Shown in pieces: positions 43,336 through 54,153 of a stretch of 64,000 nucleotides of DNA. Origin of the DNA: Immundisolibacter sp. (GTDB taxonomy: Bacteria; Pseudomonadota; Gammaproteobacteria; Immundisolibacterales; Immundisolibacteraceae); the NCBI RefSeq assembly GCF_014359565.1, contig NZ_JACIZD010000006.1, forward strand, positions 56,484-120,483. The letters are read 5' to 3'. The notes beneath the pieces are model-generated. The model saw only the letters and a list, made by a program, of their open reading frames with translations. It did no database searches and was not told the origin of the DNA. The stretch's first letter is position 1. Every line of letters starts with the position of its first letter. Position numbers and translations under genes: made by a program.

Positions 43336-45110
43336 ACGCCACCTGCTTGCGGAAGGGTGAGGATGGATTTCTGCATGTCCCAGGCGCCGGTCGGGCAGCG
43401 CTCGGCACAGAAGCCGCAGTGCAGGCACAGGTCCTCGTCCTTGACCATGACCCGCCCGGTCGGCACCGGGTCCGACACGTACAGCGGCTGGTCGAGGTTC
43501 GTTGCCGGCGCCGTCAGGCGCGTGCGCAGCTCGGCCTCGTCGCCGTTGGTGGTGAAGGTGATGCAGTCTTCCGGGCAGATGTCCACGCAGGCATCGCACT
43601 CGATGCATAGGTTCTCGGTGAACACCGTCTGCACGTCGCAGTTGAGACACCGGGCGGCTTCCTTGAGCGCCATTTCGGCGTCGAAGCCCAGCTCCACCTC
43701 GACCTTGATGTTCTTCAGAGTCTTGAACTTGTCGGCGTGCGGCACGGCAAGGCGCTGCGTGGCCGCAAAATCGTTGCCGTAGCTCCAGTCGTGCATGCCC
43801 ATCTTCTGGCTGACCAGGGTCACGCCCTTGGCCGGGCGGTCGGCGTGCAGGTCCTTGCCCTGGCACAGCAGATCCATGGAGATCGCCGCCGCGTGGCCGT
43901 GGGCCACCGCCCAGATGATGTTCTTGGGGCCGAATGCCGCGTCGCCGCCGAAGAACACCTGCGGGTGGGTCGACTGGAAGGTGTCGGCGTCGAGCTTGGG
44001 CATGTCCCACTGGTCGAATTCGATGCCGATGTCGCGCTCGATCCACGGGAAAGCGTTTTCCTGGCCGATGGCCATCAGTACGTCGTCGCAGGGAATCAGC
44101 ACCAGCGGTTCGCCGGTCGGCACCAGCCTGCGCCGTCCCTTGTCGTCCCGCTCGGCGCGCATCTTCTCGAACCACACGCCGGACAGGCGGCCGTTGTCGA
44201 TCTGGAAGGACTTGGGCGCGTGGTAGTCCAGGATCGGGATGCCCTCGTGCATGGCATCTTCCTTCTCCCAGGGCGAGGCCTTCATCTCGTCAAAGCCGCT
44301 GCGCACGGTCACGGTGACCTGCTCGCCGCCCAGGCGCAGCGCGGTGCGGCAGCAGTCCATGGCCGTGTTGCCGCCGCCGATCACCACCACGCGCTTGCCG
44401 ATGGTGTTGATGTGCTCGAAAGCCACCGAGGCCAGCCAGTCGATGCCGATGTGGATGTTGGCGCTGGCCTCCTGACGGCCGGGGATGTCCAGATCCCGCC
44501 CGCGCGGCGCGCCGGAGCCCACGAACACCGCGTCGAAACCCTGCTTCAGCAGCCAGCCCATGCTCTGGACCGGCTGGCCGAAGTGGCACTCGACGCCGAA
44601 ATCCAGAATGCGGTCGACTTCCTCGTCCAGCACCGACTCGGGCAGGCGAAAGGCCGGAATCTGCGTGCGCATGGCGCCGCCGCCGCGCTGATCCTTCTCG
44701 TACAGCACCACCTCGTAACCGAGCGGCAGCAGGTCGCGCGCCACCGCCAGTGAGGCCGGACCGGCGCCGACCAGCGCCACGCGCTTGCCGTTTTTCTTGC
44801 TCGGAATGGCCGGCAGGCGGTCGCTGATGTCGTCCTTGAAGTCAGCCGCCACGCGCTTCAAGCGACAGATGGCGACTGGTTTTTCCTCCACCCGGCCGCG
44901 CCGGCAGGCCGGCTCGCAGGGGCGGTCGCAGGTGCGCCCGAGCACGCCCGGGAACACGTTCGAGAACCAGTTCAGCATGTAGGAGTCGGTGTAGCGCCCG
45001 GCGGCGATCAGCCGGATGTATTCGGGCACGTTGGTGTGGGCCGGGCAGGCCCATTGACAGTCGACTACCTTGTGAAAATGTTGCAGGTCGGAGATGTCTG
45101 TTTTTTTCAA
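43323..45110 (-). CDS. NAD(P)H:ferredoxin-type oxidoreductase with GltD-like flavin and 2[4Fe-4S] domains (KorC-like)
   Basis: The 595-residue protein resembles the small glutamate-synthase subunit. An N-terminal cluster domain (CQWACPAHTNVPEYI, CDRPCEPACRRG) precedes FAD- and NAD(P)-binding motifs (VALVGAGPASLAVARDL, VVVIGGGNTAMDCCRTALR). A C-terminal ferredoxin domain has CIECDACVDICPEDC and CLHCGFCAERCPTGA. It probably transfers electrons between the KorAB ferredoxin pool and NADP+, as KorC does in Azoarcus evansii. The start is TTG within an A-rich run with no clear ribosome site, and no better start exists upstream. That suggests low or regulated translation. Confidence 0.85.
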   Translation of the reverse strand: MKKTDISDLQHFHKVVDCQWACPAHTNVPEYIRLIAAGRYTDSYMLNWFSNVFPGVLGRTCDRPCEPACRRGRVEEKPVAICRLKRVAADFKDDISDRLPAIPSKKNGKRVALVGAGPASLAVARDLLPLGYEVVLYEKDQRGGGAMRTQIPAFRLPESVLDEEVDRILDFGVECHFGQPVQSMGWLLKQGFDAVFVGSGAPRGRDLDIPGRQEASANIHIGIDWLASVAFEHINTIGKRVVVIGGGNTAMDCCRTALRLGGEQVTVTVRSGFDEMKASPWEKEDAMHEGIPILDYHAPKSFQIDNGRLSGVWFEKMRAERDDKGRRRLVPTGEPLVLIPCDDVLMAIGQENAFPWIERDIGIEFDQWDMPKLDADTFQSTHPQVFFGGDAAFGPKNIIWAVAHGHAAAISMDLLCQGKDLHADRPAKGVTLVSQKMGMHDWSYGNDFAATQRLAVPHADKFKTLKNIKVEVELGFDAEMALKEAARCLNCDVQTVFTENLCIECDACVDICPEDCITFTTNGDEAELRTRLTAPATNLDQPLYVSDPVPTGRVMVKDEDLCLHCGFCAERCPTGAWDMQKSILTLPQAGGVCRV

Positions 45111-45177
45111 GGACGGAGACCGCTGGCACGGCAGGGTGGGGGGGACAGAAAATTCCCTTATTGAACCATAAGGCCCC

Positions 45178-45332
45178 CTGGGGAGGCGCTGAATGAACCC
45201 ATGCAGGATTTCTCAGCGCCCGCCATCGAAAAGCGTGGTTTTTCGATGGCTCAAAAAATCAATGGCTTGCAGCCACCGATTTTGGCAGCGCGTCCCTGTG
45301 CTGCAGGAAACACTGAATACCTCAGCGTTTCC
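45178..45332. repeat. Array of four consecutive palindromes (B module ... C module)
   Basis: The 264-base gap between korC and the transaldolase gene holds four inverted repeats. These are a B module (45178-45225), CCATCGAAAA/TTTTCGATGG (45223-45249), AAAATC..TGGCT/AGCCA..GATTTT (45255-45283), and a C module GGAAACACTGA/TCAGCGTTTCC (45306-45332). The B module recurs at 10344 and 61286 and the C module at 58400. No gene is seen here. Confidence 0.7.
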
Positions 45333-45374
45333 CTATCGGCGCTGTGCGGCGACTCTTTGCCCGGGGCTGGCGCT

Positions 45375-46268
45375 TCAGCCGCTGAACACCGCCGCGTCGG
45401 CGCAGAACGCCTGCATGCCCAGATCGGTCAGTGGATGGTCGGCCACGCCGGCCAGGATGGCGGCCGGCACGGTCAGGATGTCGGCGCCGGCCAGCAGCAT
45501 TTCGGACACCTGCGCCGGGTTGCGGATGCTGGCGGCCAGCACCTCGCTGCGGATGTCGTAGTGCGCGAACACGGTGACGATTTCCTGCACCAGCCGCGAA
45601 CCGGAATCCTGCCGCGGGCCACCGCAGGCCACGAATTCGGTGTTGTAAAAACGGGTCTCGCCGTCGACCTGATACAGCGAGTTGCCCGGCGGGCCGGCCG
45701 GATCGTCATGTTTGGCCAGGTAATCGGCCACCCGCCCCAGGAATGGGCTCACGCAACTGGCGCCGGCGTTGGCGGCCCAGAAGGCCTGCGTGGTGTTGAA
45801 CACCAGCGTGGCGTTGGTGTGGATGCCCTGCTCCCACAGGGCGCGAATGACCTTCAGGCCCGTGAACGGATCGGCGCCGGCGTCGGCCGTCCGGTAGCCA
45901 CCGATGGGCACCTTGATGACCGCATTGCTGCCCAGGGCCGCCAGTTCCTGCGCCTGCACCAGCATCGCGTCCTGCGTCAGTTCGGTCAGTTCCAGGCTCA
46001 CCGGGTTCGGCGCCAGCAGCTGGAGGATGTCGGTCAGCATGCTCTTGGCCTGCTGCCAGGAGGTGGCGCCCGCCTTTTTGAGCAGCGTGGGATTGGTGGT
46101 CACGCCGTTGATGATGCCGGCCCGGTACAGCGGCTCGATGTCGCGGATGTCGGCGCTGTCGGCAAAGATGCGCGGCGCCCGGTCGGCCGGGTGGCGCTGG
46201 TCGCGGATGGTCGGCATGACGCGGCGGCGCTGCTGGATGGCGGGGCTGAAGTCGGCGGGGTTGAACAT
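45375..46268 (-). CDS. Transaldolase-family protein (TalC/fructose-6-phosphate-aldolase type)
   Basis: The 297-residue protein has the short transaldolase fold: IFADSADIRDIEPLYRAGI, INGVTTNPTLLKKAG, and the Schiff-base lysine in NAVIKVPIGGYRT. The end LTVPAAILAGVADHPLTDLG is typical. Such enzymes transfer or cleave dihydroxyacetone units of sugar phosphates. At about 300 residues it is longer than TalC/FSA (about 220) and close to bacterial transaldolase variants. It lies near, but not within, the Entner-Doudoroff and pentose-phosphate block. I start at 46268 (MFNPADFSPAI); the longer reading to 46331 is not supported. Confidence 0.8.
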   Translation of the reverse strand: MFNPADFSPAIQQRRRVMPTIRDQRHPADRAPRIFADSADIRDIEPLYRAGIINGVTTNPTLLKKAGATSWQQAKSMLTDILQLLAPNPVSLELTELTQDAMLVQAQELAALGSNAVIKVPIGGYRTADAGADPFTGLKVIRALWEQGIHTNATLVFNTTQAFWAANAGASCVSPFLGRVADYLAKHDDPAGPPGNSLYQVDGETRFYNTEFVACGGPRQDSGSRLVQEIVTVFAHYDIRSEVLAASIRNPAQVSEMLLAGADILTVPAAILAGVADHPLTDLGMQAFCADAAVFSG

Positions 46269-46376
46269 GGCGGTTTCCTGTGGTGCGGGCTGGCCGATTC
46301 TAGCAACCCGCGCCGGCTTGCCCGGCGTCAAGCCGTCGCCGCACTGCCTTCCGGAAATGGCCCATTCACGCGTAAA

Positions 46377-46394
46377 GTAAACGGCCGATCGGCC
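46377..46394. promoter_or_regulatory. Shared catabolic promoter box, copy 2
   Basis: GTAAACGGCCGATCGGCC, with the perfect palindrome GGCCGATCGGCC, lies 36-53 bases before the second Rieske alpha gene. The reverse complement shares 16 consecutive bases with the box before the first Rieske alpha gene. Confidence 0.5.
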
Positions 46395-46429
46395 AGTCCC
46401 GGCCCTTTTTTCCTGTCCCGGAGCGCCTC

Positions 46430-47725
46430 ATGAACAAGCCCCTCGAAGCCGGTTTCGGCGGCACGCATTTCATCCGTATCGACCCGCAGCGCTGCGAATT
46501 TCTGGTGCCGCGCTGGGCGTTCACGGACCCGGCGGTGCTGGACAAGGAGCGGGAGGAGATTTTCGCGCGCTGCTGGCTGTACGTCGGTCACGCGTCGGAA
46601 ATCCCGAAAGCCGGCGATTTCGTGGCGCGCAAGGTCGGCGGCCGGCAGCTGTTCCTGTGGCGCGGCGAGGACGGCGTGCCCAAGGTCTACTTCAACACCT
46701 GCACCCACCGCGGCGCCATGGTGTGCCGCGAGAAACAGGGCAACGCCAGGCGCCTGACCTGCCCGTATCACGGCTGGACCTTCGACACCCGCGGCGGCAT
46801 GGTCGAGCAGCCGGGTGCCAGCGGTTTTCCGGACGACTTCTTCGCCAATGGCGCCAAGGACCTGATCTCGCCGGCCAAGGTCGAGGCCTACCGCGATTTC
46901 GTGTTCGTGAATTTCGACCCGAACGCCGTTGACCTGACGACCTATCTTGCCGGCGCCGCCGAGTACCTGGACCTGGTGGCCGACCAGGGCGGGCAGGGCA
47001 TGGAAGTCACGCCCGGCGAGCAGGCCTATTCCATGCGCGCCAACTGGAAGCTGCTGTACGAGAACAGCGCCGACGGCTACCACGCCATCACCGCCCACGC
47101 GTCCTATTTCGACTACCTGCGCGCCACGGTCGGCGTGTTCCGTGAGGACTTCGATCCGCACGACGTCGGCGGCGGCGGCAGGAGCCTGGGCAACGGCCAC
47201 GCGGTCATCGAGTATCAGGCACCGTGGGGCCGGCCGGTGGCGCAATGGGTGCCGCAGTGGGGCGAGTCGGGCAAGGCGGAGATCGCGCGCGTCAAGGCGG
47301 AGCTTGCCGGCCGCCTGGGCGAGCAGCGGGCCGACCGCATCGCCAACTGGAACCGCAACATCCTGATTTTTCCGAACCTCATCATCAACGACATCATGGG
47401 GCTGACCATCCGCAGCTTCCAGCCGGTCACGCCCGGCTACCTGGAAGTCACCGCCTGGTCGCTGGCGCCGCGTGGCGAGCATCCGGAAATGCGCGCCTGG
47501 CGCCAGTACAACTTCAACGAGTTCCTGGGACCGGCCGGCTTTGCCACGCCGGACGACGTGGAAATGCTCGAGCTGTGCCAGCAGGCCTACCAGAACATGC
47601 CGGAAGTCGCCTGGAACGACATCTCCAAGGGCATGAACCGGCCGGATGCCAACCAGGGCGACGACGAGGTGCAGATGCGCTCGTTCTGGATTCGCTGGGA
47701 CGAACTGATGGGCGCCGCCCGCTGA
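46430..47725 (+). CDS. Rieske ring-hydroxylating dioxygenase alpha subunit 2
   Basis: The 431-residue catalytic subunit has Rieske ligands Cys91, His93, Cys111 and His114 (CTHRG, CPYHGWTFD). Its iron site has Asp215, His218 and His223 in ADGYHAITAH. It leads an operon with beta subunit, ring-cleavage dioxygenase and dihydrodiol dehydrogenase. The layout and lengths resemble p-cumate-type (cmt/psb) or other aromatic-acid 2,3-dioxygenase systems. GGAGCG lies just before the start. Ferredoxin and reductase genes are missing nearby. The substrate is inferred only from operon form. Confidence 0.88.
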   Translation: MNKPLEAGFGGTHFIRIDPQRCEFLVPRWAFTDPAVLDKEREEIFARCWLYVGHASEIPKAGDFVARKVGGRQLFLWRGEDGVPKVYFNTCTHRGAMVCREKQGNARRLTCPYHGWTFDTRGGMVEQPGASGFPDDFFANGAKDLISPAKVEAYRDFVFVNFDPNAVDLTTYLAGAAEYLDLVADQGGQGMEVTPGEQAYSMRANWKLLYENSADGYHAITAHASYFDYLRATVGVFREDFDPHDVGGGGRSLGNGHAVIEYQAPWGRPVAQWVPQWGESGKAEIARVKAELAGRLGEQRADRIANWNRNILIFPNLIINDIMGLTIRSFQPVTPGYLEVTAWSLAPRGEHPEMRAWRQYNFNEFLGPAGFATPDDVEMLELCQQAYQNMPEVAWNDISKGMNRPDANQGDDEVQMRSFWIRWDELMGAAR

Positions 47726-47759
47726 GGCACGCTCTGGTCAAACACAAGGAAACACGACA

Positions 47760-48242
47760 ATGGCACTGCTGACCCGGGCCGACGTGGAGGATTTTCTCTA
47801 CCACGAGGCGGCCCTGCTGGACGACTGGAAGACGATGGAGTGGGCCGAGCTGTTCACCGAGGATGGCGAATACCTGGTGCCGCCGATGGACATCCCGGAC
47901 GCCGACAAGGCCGAAGCGCTGTTCATCATCAACGACGACCACCACCGCCTGGTGCAGCGCGCCAAGCGCCTGACCCGGCGCACGGCGCACGTCGAGTTCC
48001 CGCATTCCAAGGTGCGCCACACCATCCACAACGTGCGCATCCTGGAGCAGGACGAAGCCGGCCTGACGGTGGCCAGCAACCAGGTGGTGTATCGCGCCAA
48101 GCGGCAGAACCTGGATACCTTCGTGTGTCACACCATCCACAAGCTGGTGCGCACCGCCGACGGCCTGCGCATCCGCAGCAAGCGGGTGATGCTGGACATC
48201 GATGGCCTGCGTCCGCACGGCATGATCAGCGCGATCCTTTAG
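47760..48242 (+). CDS. Rieske dioxygenase beta subunit 2
   Basis: The 160-residue NTF2-like protein has VEDFLYHEAALLDDWKTMEW at the start and typical beta-subunit motifs (DDHHRLVQRAKRL, RHTIHNVRILEQ, RIRSKRVMLDIDGL). It follows the alpha gene by 34 bases with AAGGAAA upstream. It should form an alpha3beta3 oxygenase with subunit 2 rather than with alpha 1. Confidence 0.9.
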   Translation: MALLTRADVEDFLYHEAALLDDWKTMEWAELFTEDGEYLVPPMDIPDADKAEALFIINDDHHRLVQRAKRLTRRTAHVEFPHSKVRHTIHNVRILEQDEAGLTVASNQVVYRAKRQNLDTFVCHTIHKLVRTADGLRIRSKRVMLDIDGLRPHGMISAIL

Positions 48243-48272
48243 AACCGAAGCCCAAACGCGAGGAGAAACAGC

Positions 48273-49184
48273 ATGTTTCGTTACAAGAAACTCGGTTACG
48301 TCGCACTGAACGTCACCGATCTGTCGCGGTCAGTGCCCTTCTACCGCGACATCGTTGGCCTGCAACTTAATGAACAGATCGAAGGCGGCCCGGCCTTCTT
48401 CGCCTGCAGCGCCGATCATCACAACGTGGTGCTGCACCAAGGCGGCGAGCCGGGTCTGAAGCGCGTCGGCTGGGAAATGGAGCAGCCTGAGGAGCTCGAC
48501 CGCCTGTTCGAGCACCTGCAGAAGGTTGGCCTGAATCCGGTCGAGCTGCCGGCCGAAGAATGCCGCGCCCTGCGCCAGCAGCGCACCATTCGCATCAAGG
48601 AGCCGTTCAGCGGCCTGACCTTCGAGTTCTACGAAGGCCAGCTCGAACGCGGCAGCACCTACACGCCCACGGTCACCAAGATCGCCCGCCTGGGGCACGT
48701 GGTGCTCAACGTCGAGCGCTGGCCGGAAGCGGTCAAGTTCTTCAAGGAAACGCTCAATTTCCGCATCTCGGACTACGTGGACGGCTTCATCGCCTTCATG
48801 CGCTGCTTCCCGAACCCTTACCACCACTCGCTTGGCATCGGCAACGCGGCCGCCACGCGCAAGGAGCCGGGCCTGAACCACGTCAACTTCATGGTCACCG
48901 ACATGGACGACATCGGCTGTGCGCTGACGCGCGTCAAGCGCCACGACGTGCCGATCGTCTATGGCCCCGGCCGGCATCCGCCGTCGGGCAGCATCTTTCT
49001 GTACTTCCTGGACCCGGACGGCATGACGCTGGAGTACAGCTTCGGCATGGAAGAGTTCCCGGAGGAGCGCCCGCGCAAGGCAAGGGTGCTCGAAGCGCGG
49101 CCCGAATCGCTCGACTACTGGGGCAACGTGCCCGACCCGCGTTTTGCCTCCACCGGCCGCTTCGAGCCGGCCAGCGAGGGCTGA
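48273..49184 (+). CDS. Type I extradiol ring-cleavage dioxygenase (two-domain VOC fold)
   Basis: The 303-residue protein has two VOC domains; the first starts LGYVALNVTDLSRSVPFYRD and the second LGHVVLNVERWPEAVKFF. Likely Fe(II) ligands are His in LGHVVLN, His in GLNHVNFMV and Glu in GMTLEYSFG, as in BphC. It should cleave the catechol made by the preceding dioxygenase and dehydrogenase. BphC is of similar length (about 295), and 2,3-dihydroxy-p-cumate dioxygenase is another match. The start has GAGGAG about nine bases upstream. Confidence 0.85.
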   Translation: MFRYKKLGYVALNVTDLSRSVPFYRDIVGLQLNEQIEGGPAFFACSADHHNVVLHQGGEPGLKRVGWEMEQPEELDRLFEHLQKVGLNPVELPAEECRALRQQRTIRIKEPFSGLTFEFYEGQLERGSTYTPTVTKIARLGHVVLNVERWPEAVKFFKETLNFRISDYVDGFIAFMRCFPNPYHHSLGIGNAAATRKEPGLNHVNFMVTDMDDIGCALTRVKRHDVPIVYGPGRHPPSGSIFLYFLDPDGMTLEYSFGMEEFPEERPRKARVLEARPESLDYWGNVPDPRFASTGRFEPASEG

Positions 49185-49186
49185 GG

Positions 49187-49960
49187 ATGGGTGGTCCGCA
49201 AACCGGCCTGCACGGGGGCCGCGCGGCCATCGTCAGCGGCGCGGCAAAGGGCATAGGCCGCGCCATCGCCCGCGAACTGGCGCGCGAGGGTGCCGACCTG
49301 CTGCTGGCCGACGTGGACGGCGACACGCTGCAGGCCACCGCCGCCGCCATCGGCAGCGAATACGGCGTGCGCGCCGCCTGCCATGTGGCGGATCTGGCCA
49401 CCGAGGCGGCCAACCAGGGCATGGTCGAGGCCGCGCTGGCGGCATTCGGCCGCATCGACATCCTGGTCAACAACGCCGGCGGCGGCGTGATCAAGCCGTT
49501 TCTCGAACATACGCCCGAGACCCTGCACACCACCATCGACCGCAACCTGTGGACGGTGCTGTGGGCCTGCCGCGTGGTGCTGCCGGTCATGCTCCGGCAA
49601 GGCTATGGGCGGGTGGTCAGCATTGGCGCCGATTCGGTGCGAAATGGCCTGTGGGACCACGCCGCCTACAACGCCGCCAAGGGCGGCGTGCACGGCCTGA
49701 CCACCGGCCTGGCGCGCGAATTCGCGGCCCAGGACATCACCTTCAACACCGTCGCGCCGTGCGCCGTGCGCACCGAGCAGGTGGACGAATTGATCCGGGC
49801 CTACCCGCAGATGTTCGACAAGTTCGTCAGCGTGATTCCCAAGGGCCGGCCCGGTGAGATGAGCGAAGTGGCCTCGGTGGTGAGCTTCCTGGCATCGCCG
49901 GCCGCATCGTTCGTGACCGGGCAGGTGATCAGCGTCAACGGCGGCAGCACCATGCTGTGA
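49187..49960 (+). CDS. cis-Dihydrodiol dehydrogenase-like SDR
   Basis: The 257-residue short-chain dehydrogenase has the NAD loop SGAAKGIG, NNAGGGVI and the catalytic Tyr/Lys in YNAAK. In this operon it most likely oxidises the cis-dihydrodiol from the dioxygenase to the catechol, as CmtB or BphB do. It starts two bases after the ring-cleavage gene stop, with GAGG in the stop region as ribosome site. It is the last gene of the operon, convergent with pgl. A general 3-oxoacyl reductase cannot be excluded by motif alone. Confidence 0.82.
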   Translation: MGGPQTGLHGGRAAIVSGAAKGIGRAIARELAREGADLLLADVDGDTLQATAAAIGSEYGVRAACHVADLATEAANQGMVEAALAAFGRIDILVNNAGGGVIKPFLEHTPETLHTTIDRNLWTVLWACRVVLPVMLRQGYGRVVSIGADSVRNGLWDHAAYNAAKGGVHGLTTGLAREFAAQDITFNTVAPCAVRTEQVDELIRAYPQMFDKFVSVIPKGRPGEMSEVASVVSFLASPAASFVTGQVISVNGGSTML

Positions 49961-49994
49961 GCGGCGGCTGCCGCGCCGAACCAATCAGAAGGCG

Positions 49995-50693
49995 TCAGGG
50001 CGCCAGATAGACCGTCACCGGCACGTCTGACTGGCACAGCACCGCGCTGATCGGCAGCTGCAGCGGGTCGCGCTGCGCCAGGGCGCGGGCATAAACCGCC
50101 CGCTTGGACGCACCGGCCAGCGGCAGGTGGATGTGCCGACAGCCGAGCAGGGCCCTGAGCGTCAGGCTCAGCCGTGGATGCGCCGCGGCCGGTGGATCGA
50201 CGGCCGCCAGCAGGGTCGCGCCGGTGGGATCCAGCGCTGCGGCCAGGCCCGGCGCGCCGGGAAACAGCGACGCGGTGTGGCCGTCCTCACCCATGCCAAG
50301 GACCACGCAGTCTAACGGCTGCGGCAGCTGCGCCAGGGCCGCGGTGCGCTCGGCAATGGCCGCCGCCGGCGTCGCGGCGCCATTCCACAGGGGCACGAAA
50401 TGGGCCGCTGCCGCAGCCCCTTGCAGCAGATGCTGGCGCAGCAGGGCGGCATTGCTGTCCGGGTGGTCGTCGGGCACCCAGCGCTCGTCGGCCAGCGTGA
50501 TCCACACCCGCGACCAGTCGAGTTCGGCATCGCGCAGGCACTGAAAAAAGCCGATCGGGCTGCGTCCGCCGGACACCACCAGGCTGGCGCGTTCCCGCGC
50601 CGCGAGGGCGGCCGCCAGCGATGCGCTGACTGCGTCGGCCAGGGCGGCCGCGGCCTCTGATGGCGAGGAAAACTGCCGTTCCTGGACAGCCAT
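49995..50693 (-). CDS. pgl: 6-Phosphogluconolactonase (DevB/SOL family)
   Basis: The 232-residue protein hydrolyses 6-phosphogluconolactone after Zwf. Motifs are SLVVSGGRSPIGFFQCL, ITLADERWVPDDHPDSN, VVLGMGEDGHTASLFPGA and the sugar-phosphate end LPLAGASKRAVY. The start overlaps the zwf stop by one base, so zwf-pgl is coupled. Length is normal. Confidence 0.93.
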   Translation of the reverse strand: MAVQERQFSSPSEAAAALADAVSASLAAALAARERASLVVSGGRSPIGFFQCLRDAELDWSRVWITLADERWVPDDHPDSNAALLRQHLLQGAAAAAHFVPLWNGAATPAAAIAERTAALAQLPQPLDCVVLGMGEDGHTASLFPGAPGLAAALDPTGATLLAAVDPPAAAHPRLSLTLRALLGCRHIHLPLAGASKRAVYARALAQRDPLQLPISAVLCQSDVPVTVYLAP

Positions 50694-52159
50694 CAGGCCT
50701 CCTCGCGCCAGGCCAGGCCATCGCGCAGGATCAGCGCACTCGCCGCGGCCGGGCCCCAGGTGCCGGCGGTGTAGGGCTTGGGTGGTTCGTCAAGCGCGTG
50801 CCAGCCTTCCAGGATCGGATCGACCCAGCGCCAGGCGGCGGCCAGCTCGTCGCGGCGCATGAACAGCGTCAGATTGCCCTGGATGACTTCCATCAGCAGG
50901 CGCTCGTAGGCCTCCCACTGGCGGTGCTTGAAGGTCTCGGCAAAGTCCAGGTCCAGCGCCACCGGTTTTACGCGCATGCCCTCGCCGGGCACCTTGACCA
51001 GCAGGAACAGCTTCACGCCCTCGTCCGGCTGCAGGCGGATGACCAGCCGGTTGGCCTCCCCCGAGGATGGCGACTGCGGCAGGATGGCATGCGGCACCGG
51101 GTGGAAATTGACCACGATCTCGGCCATGCGCTCCGGCAGCCGTTTTCCCGTGCGCAGGAAGAACGGCACGCCCGACCAGCGCCAGTTGTCGACTTCGGCC
51201 TTGATGGCGACGTAGGTTTCGGTGCGGCTGTCGGCGGGAATGCCCGGTTCGTCCAGGTAGCCGGGCACGGGCTTGCCGTTCACGGCGCCAGCGCGGTACT
51301 GACCACGCACGGTCTTTTCCTTGATGTTGGCGGCGTTGATCGGCCGCAGGGCGCGCAGCACCTTGAGCTTTTCGTCGCGCACGGCGTCGGCGTTGATGCT
51401 GGTTGGCGGCTCCATGGCCACGATGCACAGCAGCTGCAGCATGTGGCTTTGCACCATGTCGCGCATGGCGCCGGACGGATCGTAGTACTCGCCGCGGCCC
51501 TCGGCGCCGACCTGCTCGGCGATGGTGATCTGCACGTCGCGCACCGAGCCGCGGTTCCACAGCGGCTCGAAGATGGAATTGCCAAAGCGCAGCGCCAGCA
51601 GGTTCTGCACCGGCTCCTTGCCCAGGTAGTGGTCGATGCGGAATATCTGCTGTTCCGGAAAGATGCTGCCGACGGCTTCGTTGATGGCCTCGGCGCTGGC
51701 GCAGTCGTGGCCGAGCGGTTTTTCGAGCACCACCCGGGTCAGCGGCGTGACCAAGCCGTGCCGGGCCAGGCCCTCGCAGATCGGTCCGAACAGCCGGGCG
51801 GCGGTCGAAAGATAAAACACCCGCACCCGATCGGCACGGTTCTGGAACCACGCCGGCAGGGCGGAAAAGCCGTCCGGGTTGGTGCCATCTACCGGCAGGT
51901 AGTCGATATGGGCGCAGAAGTCGCCCCAGGTGGCGTCGTCGAAATCGGCGGCGGGGATGAACTGGCGGCAGTTGTCGCTGAGCAGCCCCAGATACTCTTC
52001 ACGGCTCAGGCCGCGCCGGGCCAGGCCCAGAATGCGCCAGCCGGCCGGGCGCTTGTTGTCGCGAAAGGCGTAATACAGCGCCGGCAGCAGTTTGCGCAGG
52101 GCAAGATCGCCGGTGGCGCCAAAGAAAATCAGGTCAAAGTCTTGCAGGGGACTCATCAT
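50693..52159 (-). CDS. zwf: Glucose-6-phosphate 1-dehydrogenase
   Basis: The 488-residue enzyme has the NADP loop [18 protein letters not shown], the substrate site [20 protein letters not shown] and EKPLGHD. It feeds both the oxidative pentose-phosphate and Entner-Doudoroff routes. Two adjacent ATG codons (52159 and 52156) compete as start. It is divergent from edd with a 125-base control region that holds an inverted repeat. Confidence 0.95.
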   Translation of the reverse strand: MMSPLQDFDLIFFGATGDLALRKLLPALYYAFRDNKRPAGWRILGLARRGLSREEYLGLLSDNCRQFIPAADFDDATWGDFCAHIDYLPVDGTNPDGFSALPAWFQNRADRVRVFYLSTAARLFGPICEGLARHGLVTPLTRVVLEKPLGHDCASAEAINEAVGSIFPEQQIFRIDHYLGKEPVQNLLALRFGNSIFEPLWNRGSVRDVQITIAEQVGAEGRGEYYDPSGAMRDMVQSHMLQLLCIVAMEPPTSINADAVRDEKLKVLRALRPINAANIKEKTVRGQYRAGAVNGKPVPGYLDEPGIPADSRTETYVAIKAEVDNWRWSGVPFFLRTGKRLPERMAEIVVNFHPVPHAILPQSPSSGEANRLVIRLQPDEGVKLFLLVKVPGEGMRVKPVALDLDFAETFKHRQWEAYERLLMEVIQGNLTLFMRRDELAAAWRWVDPILEGWHALDEPPKPYTAGTWGPAAASALILRDGLAWREEA

Positions 52160-52191
52160 TGCGCTCCGTGGCCCTCGGGCTGGTTCACAGG

Positions 52192-52223
52192 TCTGGCATC
52201 GGGATTGCTGTTTTCATGCCAGA
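52192..52223. promoter_or_regulatory. Inverted repeat between zwf and edd
   Basis: TCTGGCAT (52192-52199) and ATGCCAGA (52216-52223) are exact inverted copies 16 bases apart in the divergent promoter region. They are candidates for a sugar-responsive regulator site. I see no TGTAAT-type HexR box here. Confidence 0.45.
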
Positions 52224-52284
52224 ACCCTTGCCGGGCCGGCTCGCTCGGGCGCCGCAGCGCCCCACGCACCACAGGAGATTGCGC

Positions 52285-54149
<1,865 letters not shown>

Positions 54150-54153
<4 letters not shown>

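Noticed and set aside
52160..52284. HexR operator between zwf and edd
   Set aside because: No TGTAAT...ATTACA-type sequence is present; only the TCTGGCAT inverted repeat is reported.
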